Origin: Circinella minor
Lineage: Eukaryota; Mucoromycota; Mucoromycetes; Mucorales; Lichtheimiaceae
Length of the DNA stretch: 55,847 nucleotides
Direction of reading: 5' to 3'
NCBI GenBank assembly: GCA_016758965.1
Contig: JAEPRB010000253.1
Location: forward strand, 1 to 55,847
In this document: one piece after another, positions 48,555 through 55,847 of the stretch
Position numbering within the stretch: the stretch's first letter is position 1
How the letters are laid out: every line of letters starts with the position of its first letter
Notes under the pieces: model-generated
Database searches by the model: none
Told to the model about the DNA's origin: nothing
The model's input: the letters and a program-made list of their open reading frames with translations, nothing else
Program-made: the position numbers and the translations under genes

Positions 48555-49740
48555 AATGTTTTCTTTAATTTATTTATACACACACGTACACGTACACACA
48601 CACAAAAAAAAAAAAAAAAAAAAGAAAAGAAAGAAGAAAGAAGAAGAAAAGAGTTATATAAAAGAAGGACCGACAAGGAAAACCGCCTTTTTTATGTACG
48701 TATTTTATTTTTGTACTACCTAATTTTTTATTAACATGTTTTTTTTTTTTTTGCAGAATTATTATTATTATTATTATTATTACACTAATTCTTTAAAAGG
48801 AAATTAATGTTCTTTGCTATTATTTTATGGTTTATTTTTTTTTTTTTCGCCAAGTTTTATACTGTTTCAATAATAAATTTAAATCAAAAATTATGATAAT
48901 TTTATAGAAAGTATTTAAAGTTGTTTTTTTTTTTTTTCATAATACGTAATATAAAAAAAAAAAAAAAAATGCCAAGACGTCTTTTACTTCCATGTGTCAC
49001 ATTGTGATAGTTCTCCGATTTCTTATTTATTTGTATGTGTATATATAATATGTTTAACTCTGTTGCACACGATCAGTGCTTTATTGTTTTGTTTTTTGTA
49101 AATGTCTATTGCCAGGAAAGGTTTATGGAAAAACATAAAACACTTTTTTATTCTAAATAAAGATAAATAATCTTTTTTTAGAACTTGAAAACGGTCTTTG
49201 TATAGTTTATGAGTGTAATTATTACCTATATATGTATATAAAAAAAAAGTAATTGAAATAAATGTTATTCATCTTAAACGACGTTGAATTAACAAAAAAT
49301 ATATATTTCATAAAAAAACACATGACCCATAATACTAACTGCAGTTTTATTACGTATAGAAAACTATAACCTTATGCATATGCAAATATATATATTATAC
49401 GGACAGAATTATGAATATAGATTAAGTGTATATTACAACAAATATAAACATTAGTATTATTCTGCAGCAACCATTTAATTTTAATAAAAGGAAGAGAAAG
49501 AAAACCACTCATGCTGTTTTGTTTGATATCAATTGATGTCTTTTTAAAAAAAATTACATAAGTATTACCTATTAGACAACAGAAAAAAAGTTTATTATTA
49601 CATCTCTTTTTCTTTTAAGTTTCAGTCCTGAGCAAAAAATAAAACACTTTGTAGTAGTAATTATATTTCTTATATAAGTTAAATAATATATAAATATAAA
49701 TTATTACTGGAGAATTGTTAATTCATCTATATTTCACTGT

Positions 49741-49776
<36 letters not shown>

Positions 49777-52123
49777 TGTATGTTTGTGGAGTCGAGGTCA
49801 TGTTGATTTGATTAAATAAACTCTAAACATAAATCAATACAAGTTATTAATAAAGCATTATTATCCTGACGATTGACAGTTTATTATGAAACTTCTAAAA
49901 AAAAGTTACTTTACATTAAGTATTTCCTTGAATAAAATTACAAAAAAAGAAAATCACATGTGTGTGTGTTGTAATAATGCATAAACAAAACATTGTGTAA
50001 CAAATAAAGCATTACGATGCATTTACATTATTACATCCAAAGCTCCATTTCTTATATAATTAGTACGTAATTCAGTCTATTGAATATTGATAATTTACAG
50101 TATATAATCTTAATTACTACAACTAGTATCAAATTTAATAAATTATAAATTAGTATTTAGCCGATAAATTATCAATTATTAGTAATTGATTATAGTTGTT
50201 GATCTTTTTGATTGAAAACTAACAAAACAAAGTTAACTTGATATTGGATATATGTAAAGTTGTACATGGGTCTTCAAATAATAAATAAAAGAAGAATAAA
50301 GAATGCCATTTTACCCATGTAATAAGGCCCGTGATAGTTCATAAGACATAGTATCCTTTTATATCGTTTACTTATGTATGATAATCAAATGGTAATACTA
50401 ATACAAAGTATGAAAAACATTGATTGCGAAGTACTTAGAAATGGTAAACAAAAAATAAATAGGCTGGAACCTTTTATCGGAATAACAACCAAAACAAAAA
50501 TGTCAATCTGAGAAAAAAACTTTGATCGACGGATTAAAAAAATTAGTGAAAAGAGCCTTTATTTTCCATAAATAGTCTATGTATAGGGAACATTATTCTT
50601 TAATTAAATGTTTTCTTCCAGGATAAGATATTCGTCTTAACATAACTTCCATATGAAAGTACAGAAAATATATTCCATCCGTGTGATAAGAATCGTTTCA
50701 GAATTCACAATACGTATACGTATCACCTATTGATATTTCACCTGATATATTAATTACTTATGCCAGTCAGCCCATATACTAACTTATATATATATGGTTA
50801 TCTCATCCACATTTATGAAAAGTTGTCGGATCAAATATCTGTTACCAAATTGTATCGTTTATTAAATCGGTATCATTTTATTTGTTATACTATGGAAAAT
50901 TGAAGCTACTGCCATTAGTAATTTAATAATTCTTTCAGATTTTTTTTTTTTTTTAAAAAAAAATCATGCTTCTTCATAGGTGCTTATACCGACATATTTG
51001 CTACTTCTGACAAATATACTTACCAAGGCTTTGTTGTATTTTTTTTTATCTAATCCAATGGATGGAATTTATTAAAAAGCAGTGGTGTACGTTCAATAAA
51101 TATTTTTTAGAAGTATGATCATATCAATCCACGAAACAGTTTGCTTTTTAATGTGCTGCTTATATTTTCTATTCAAAATTCCATTAGTTCTTCCATACAT
51201 TCTTTATTGAACAGATCGATTCAGTCATAGTGTTTTCTGTTGACGAAAGTACTCCCTGTCCTGAACCTTGTTCCTCTTTGTTATTATTATTTGCTTTTTA
51301 TGAATAAGAGTATAATGGGTCTTACATAATCATATTTGGTGTCAAGAGCTTTAAGGAAGATAAGACAAAAATACGTAGAACTATTCCAAAAATGATAAAG
51401 GAAATGTAAATCGTGAGAGTATATTTAGGTCTTATGCATAATACTGAGTAGCCTTTGAAATAATATATTTACTGTCAAGTACGCATGTATATAATGTGTA
51501 AAAAAAAACAGAGTAAAAATCATATTAGTAGATGGATACATATGGCTTCTCTGCAACCGAATTATTTAAAAGCACTCACTGGCTTCGGTCATCACAAAGC
51601 GATTAACACCATATAATAATAACCTGACCAAGATTCATGTGGAAAGAGCAACATAGTACACTATAAACTTTTAATTTTTTTCTCTACTTTATTGTTCAAC
51701 TATACTCACAAGTATGAAATCACATGGGGGTTTCTCTAGGTTGGATTAAAAAAATACATTTATACCAGCGTAACTAAAAACTACTATAGTCATGTCTTAT
51801 AACAAAGAGCACGCCGAATACTAGGTACGTATCAAAGAGAATTCCAATATACCAGTACAGTTATAATAAAAGAAAACTTATTGTATATTTAATCTTTGGA
51901 TGATACTATTCAATTGGCATGTCAGCAGTTTGTCAATCTAGTCAACAGAATAGTTTGCAATACAACTTCATCATGTTTATTTTTTATACAAAAAAAAATT
52001 GGATAGCGTATATATATATATCAACTAATAGCATTTTTGCTGAATTCTGTAACTTTATGTCCAAGTAACTTCGAATATCCATATAGTTTGATTGAAAAAG
52101 TGTTATAACAGTTCTTGTCTTTA
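48555..52123. other. 3.6-kb interval without a clear gene; weak coding-like debris
   Basis: Promoter of protease 2 at the left end, including a (CA)n/A-run leader near 48581-48625, then AT-rich DNA and a (GT)n tract at 49744-49773. On the minus strand, between about 51330 and 50960, short pieces look coding-like in different frames (for example GVLSSTENTMTESI, NKECMEELMEF and SKYVGISTYEEA), perhaps the remains of a dead gene. TACGTA occurs near 48696, 48946, 49353, 50067, 50710, 51372 and 51827. Confidence 0.35.
49744..49773. repeat. (GT)n microsatellite
   Basis: About 15 GT units in intergenic DNA. Confidence 0.95.
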
Positions 52124-52738
52124 TTACTTTATACGAACGGTTCCGACTAACTTATGGTCGGCATCATAACTCTCATATCTTATATCATCACCTTTTCCTT
52201 TCGCTACAATATATCCACCGGCAGGACATGAAACTCTACGAAGGTTTGTTACATTGTATGGGCGATCACCACCATAATTCATCTATTAGAACGATTATTA
52301 AACAAAAAATATCGATACAATATTAATGAGAGAAGGAATTAAATATTATATAGAACTTTGTTATTAATAATTAGTATATTATTATTTTTAGCTTACTGTA
52401 AATGTAACAATGGCTTCCTTTTTAAGTTCGACGTTACAGTTTATATAGTCATTGTATGCGCAGCATTCTTTGGAACCGGAAGGCATCCCAGTATGTCGAA
52501 ACGCACTATATAACAAATAATATTAACGTTTATAAACAAAAGAAGATAATAGAACTATAAAGTTAAAGTGATAAAATTATTACCCACTAGTCTTTTTACT
52601 ATGATGTTGTCCATCAATTTGTTCTACAAACAACTTGGTGCCATCTTCCATCTTGTTATAAATACAATACGAATAGACATAATTGGGTAAAAGAGTGAAA
52701 AAAATCAGAATGACGGGTAACAGCACGCGGACCATCAT
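52124..52738 (-). CDS. Small secreted cysteine-containing protein, function unknown
   Basis: Three exons (52738-52584, 52505-52397, 52282-52124) join in phase to 140 aa. The N terminus is a clear signal peptide (VRVLLPVILIFFTLLPNYVYS), so the mature protein starts near YCIYNKMEDG. The mature part has about five cysteines (YCIY, ECCAY, INCNV, VSCPAGGY), so disulphides are likely. A compact beta-rich domain is suggested by alternating hydrophobics (KLFVEQIDG, AIVTFT, GYIVAKGKG, KLVGTVRIK). I do not recognise a named family, but small secreted proteins with CIYN...CC.Y...C...CPAGG spacing occur in several fungi (recollection, not checked). An effector, cell-wall or antimicrobial role is possible and undecided. 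A TATATAAAG box at 52917-52925 on this strand lies about 180 bp upstream. Of two adjacent ATGs the first was taken. Confidence 0.75.
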
Positions 52739-52916
52739 CTTCAACGAGTAATAAAAGTTGGATACAAGTTCAATGGACTGAAACAAGTGTTTGTTTTGAG
52801 GTACTAGTGGCTTTTGTAATGAGAAAGGATTTGTTTCTTTGTTAGGTGGTGTAAACACACTTGTTGTGAATAATATTGGTGTCTTTGTCTGTTGGTTTAC
52901 TAAAAATTAACCGGCT

Positions 52917-52925
52917 CTTTATATA
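52917..52925 (-). promoter_or_regulatory. TATA box of the small secreted protein gene
   Basis: On the minus strand TATATAAAG followed by AGCCGG lies about 180 bp upstream of the ATG at 52738, with a T/G-rich leader between. Confidence 0.45.
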
Positions 52926-54419
52926 TTTTTTTATAAAGTTTTTTTGACAACATTTATAAATAGATTACGTAGCTATTACATTAAGCAAAAGTAGAACTGA
53001 AAGCGCTGAATGTGGTCAAATGTATTGTAATTTTTGCCGTCAAGTAAAAACCCATCGTCAATGGTGACAAGATTTTTACATACAGTATATAAGCTATCTT
53101 GTAATTTAGTATCTTATGTTGTCAAATATCGATATTTAACAACATAATATAACTTAAACTGTCAATTCTGAATGTCATAATTGTTAACTGCAATGCATTT
53201 TATCATATTGTTTAACAAAAGCATTAATTGCCTATATTTTAGCAGCACTCGTAGATATAAAATGAACAGATATCCAATTGATTGTCTATGCTTTATACAT
53301 TTATAAATAAGATACAGTACGTATACAAAAAGAGAATGTGTAATAACTGAAAACCTTTTTAGTAGAGAAAAAGTTAAAATAGCAAAAGAAAAACATAGTA
53401 CTGGGAGAATAAAGTATTTTATAGAGTATAATAACTTCATATCTCGCCACAAGAACAAATAATTATGAGAATTAGGAATAATTAATCTAAACAGTTTTTT
53501 GCACATGTGTCAGGACTTTGGTATATTTACAATATTGTTTAATAAAAAAAAAAATCAGATTCTCAAAGATATTGATGATGTCTGATATAGTTTTTTTTTC
53601 TTTTTATTGGTAAGAAAAAAATAGATTAAAGTTTGTGAAACTTTTTTTTTGACTTAAAGAAAAAAAGAAGTAGTTGCATCCATCTAACTGAACATTATAT
53701 AGGCCCTCATCGTCTTGGTTTACTAATAAATATATTTTATCAATAAACCGATTATTCGTTTTTATTATGTTAGTACGTATCCTTCACCAGTGTATGTTTC
53801 AATTACTTAGATTTATTACGAAGCAGGTTCAAAAACCACTCTGCTGATTCCATACGTAGCAACATATAATATTCTAACATTCTTTCGAGCCCGTTTCATA
53901 TATGTATAGTCGATATTTTTCTTCGTTAACCTATCAATATATATATAAGAAAACTATTAACAAACGATTACTTTTATAACTATCATATCATTACGTAGAG
54001 TAAAACTTCAATATAGAAATTTAGAAAGTAATTAATATTAAGTTCCTTATTATTTTTCGTTCCTTCAGAGCTTCCTCATCATTTAAGAACTATGCATACC
54101 AGCTTGTAATCGCTATTTAGCTAATCATCCTTAATATTTCGTGCACATTGTCAAATGTAGCAGCCTATCTCCTTACAGCAAATCGAATGATACAGTATTT
54201 TAATTGCGCTAAATAATAAAGATAAAAGAAATTATTATTATACGATTTCAACAACTACAATGTGGTTCTTCTCACACGTATTTTTTTGTGTGTGTCTATA
54301 TATTACTTTAATGCGCTCGCTTTGGTAATGGCTTGCTTTATGGATTGAATCCGTTATATACACTACCGTAAGTTAATTAAAAAAAATGTAAAATATCTAT
54401 ATAAGAATTAGTAGAATAA
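52926..54419. other. Intergenic, no gene seen
   Basis: AT-rich. A 114-codon frame at 53162-53506 on the minus strand is hydrophobic and without recognisable motifs; it is more likely chance than a gene. TACGTA occurs near 52966, 53322, 53773, 53853 and 53990. Confidence 0.4.
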
Positions 54420-55847
54420 AGCAACACAATGTAAATTATTTCTTCAATTTGTATTATTATTTTTGTTGACATGGCACCAACTTTATATCGTAATCGCCGA
54501 ATCGAGGAAAACTGTATTGCTTGCCCTCCAGTTGATCGTCCTACAAAAAAAGCCCTTTCCTTACCCCCATCCAAATACAGCTTTCCCTTGGTCTTGTTCA
54601 TGTTATCTATGTAATAAAAGAATAGAAATGTTCGCATCATTAGTATACACACCATTTTTTATTATCATTAATTTTGTTGTCATGTCACCAACGTTATATC
54701 GCAATCGTTGAATCGTGGAAAACTGTATCGCTTGCCCTCCAGTTGATCGTCCTACAAAAACAGCCCGCTCCTTACCCCATCCAAATACAGCTTTCCATTG
54801 GTCTTGTTCATGGTATCTATATATTAAAAAAATATAAATGTTCGCATCATTAGTATTCACACCATTTTTTATAATTATTAATTTTGTTGACATGTCACCA
54901 AGGTTATTTGTAATCGTTGAATCGTGGAAAACTGTATCGCTTGCCCTCCAGTTGATCGTCCTACAAAAACAGCCCGCTCCTTACCCCATCCAAATACAGC
55001 TTTCCATTGGTCTTGTTCATCGTATCTATATATTAAAAAAGCAGAAATGTTCGCATCATTAGTATTCACACCATTTTTTATTATCATTAATTTTGTTGAC
55101 ATGTCACCAAGGTTATATTGTAATCGTTGAATCGTGGAAAACTGTATCGCTTGCCCTCCAGTTGATCGTCCTACAAAAACAGCCCGCTCCTTACCCCATC
55201 CAAATACAGCTTTCCATTGGTCTTGTTCATGGTATCTATATATTAAAAAAATATAAATGTTCGCATCATTAGTATTCACATCATTTTTTATTATTATTAA
55301 TTTTGTTGACATGTCACCAAGGTTATATTGTAATCGTTGAATCGTGGAAAACTGTATCGCTTGCCCTCCAGTTGATCGTCCTACAAAAACAGCCCGCTCC
55401 TTACCCCATCCAAATACAGCTTTCCATTGGTCTTGTTGATCGTATCTATATATTAAAAAAGCAGAAATGTTCGCATCATTAGTATTCACATCATGTTTTA
55501 TTATTATTATTTTTGTTGACATGTCACCAAGGTTATATTGTAATCGTTGAATCGTGGAAAACTGTATCGCTTGCCCTCCAGTTGATCGTCCTACAAAAAC
55601 AGCCCGCTCCTTACCCCATCCAAATACAGCTTTCCATTGGTCTCGTTCATCGTATCTATGTAATAAAAAAGCAGAAATGTACGCATCATTAGTATTCACA
55701 TCATGTTTTATTATTATTATTTTTGTTGACATGTCACCAAGGTTATTTTGTAATCGTTGAATCGTGGAAAACTGTATCGCTTGCCCTCCAGTTGATCGTC
55801 CTACAAAAACAGCCCGCTCCTTACCCCATCCAAATACAGCTTTCCAT
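54420..55847 (-). repeat. Right array: seven tandem ~210-bp units, running off the window end
   Basis: The shared core GTTGATCGTC begins at 54531, 54742, 54951, 55161, 55371, 55581 and 55791, giving periods of 211, 209, 210, 210, 210 and 210. On the minus strand the 210-bp units are open, and 54878-55732 reads through four units in one frame of 70 residues each, including KAVFGWGKERAVF and GRSTGGQAIQFST. A 1-bp deletion near 54905 and a 1-bp insertion in the lowest unit shift the frame, so the left part of the array is decayed. The plus strand is stopped in each unit. The unit nearest the window interior carries the variant SSIRRLRY; the others mostly read STIQRLQY. The array is cut by the window edge, so its length and any N-terminal part are unknown. 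I do not recognise the protein. Confidence 0.88.

Noticed and set aside
53162..53506. 114-codon hydrophobic open frame on the minus strand
   Set aside because: No motif, no clear ATG context, and composition typical of random AT-rich sequence.
54463..55760. Plus-strand frames in the repeat array (MENCIACPPVDRPTK...)
   Set aside because: They meet a stop in every unit, whereas the minus strand is open across four units.
1..55847. tRNA, rRNA, snRNA or CRISPR features
   Set aside because: I looked for T-loop words (GTTCGAATC-like), cloverleaf arms and regularly spaced direct repeats. Only the 210-bp arrays and microsatellites were found.
1..55847. Transposase or reverse-transcriptase remnants
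   Set aside because: No DDE, YADD or integrase-like motifs were recognised in any frame, so the repeat arrays are not assigned to a transposon class.

Overview
The window looks like nuclear DNA of an early-diverging fungus, most likely Mucoromycota (Mucorales-like). It is very AT-rich and full of A/T homopolymers. Genes carry many short introns with GTAAGT-type donors and TATAG-type acceptors, proteins carry Asn and Gln runs, and the best-recognised proteins (Hsp104, Ggc1, Cox23, acidic ribosomal P1, Pumilio) are fungal or general eukaryotic. The genus cannot be fixed by eye. All gene models were assembled by hand from frame continuity and splice signals; junctions agree in phase except where noted.

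Layout. 1-650: two copies of a ~210-bp repeat, reading rightward. 1055-1707 (+): adenine phosphoribosyltransferase. 2428-6766 (-): eight-exon Pumilio/PUF RNA-binding protein. 8705-10114 (-): protein with two ZNRD2-type zinc ribbons. 11.1-12.6 kb and 17.1-17.8 kb: decayed F-box/LRR-like genes on either side of HSP104 (13935-16717, +), which has phased heat-shock elements upstream. 18646-20292 (+): AIF/FSP1-like flavoprotein with a C-terminal membrane anchor. 20.3-26.1 kb: large gene-poor interval. 26102-27489 (+): mitochondrial GTP/GDP carrier GGC1. 29112-37378: four genes in the order coiled-coil protein A (+), class II eIF4E (-), HSL-type hydrolase (+), coiled-coil protein B (-); A and B are paralogues facing each other. 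41981-42357 (+): COX23. 43006-43580 (+): ribosomal stalk protein P1. 44174-48554 (-): two tandem pepsin-type aspartic proteases, one with an apparent frameshift. 52124-52738 (-): small cysteine-containing secreted protein. 54.4 kb to the end: seven copies of the same 210-bp repeat, reading leftward.

There are no operons. The genes are mostly independent housekeeping or stress functions. The functional links are thematic: translation and mRNA control (Pumilio, class II eIF4E, P1), mitochondrial function (Ggc1, Cox23), stress and redox (Hsp104, FSP1-like), and secretion or cell surface (two proteases, one small secreted protein).

The least explained elements are the inverted 210-bp repeat arrays at the two ends, which share a specific 1-bp deletion and the same terminal unit variant; the coiled-coil paralogue pair; and the 4-6 kb gene-poor intervals rich in the palindrome TACGTA. 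No tRNA, rRNA, CRISPR or recognisable transposase was found.
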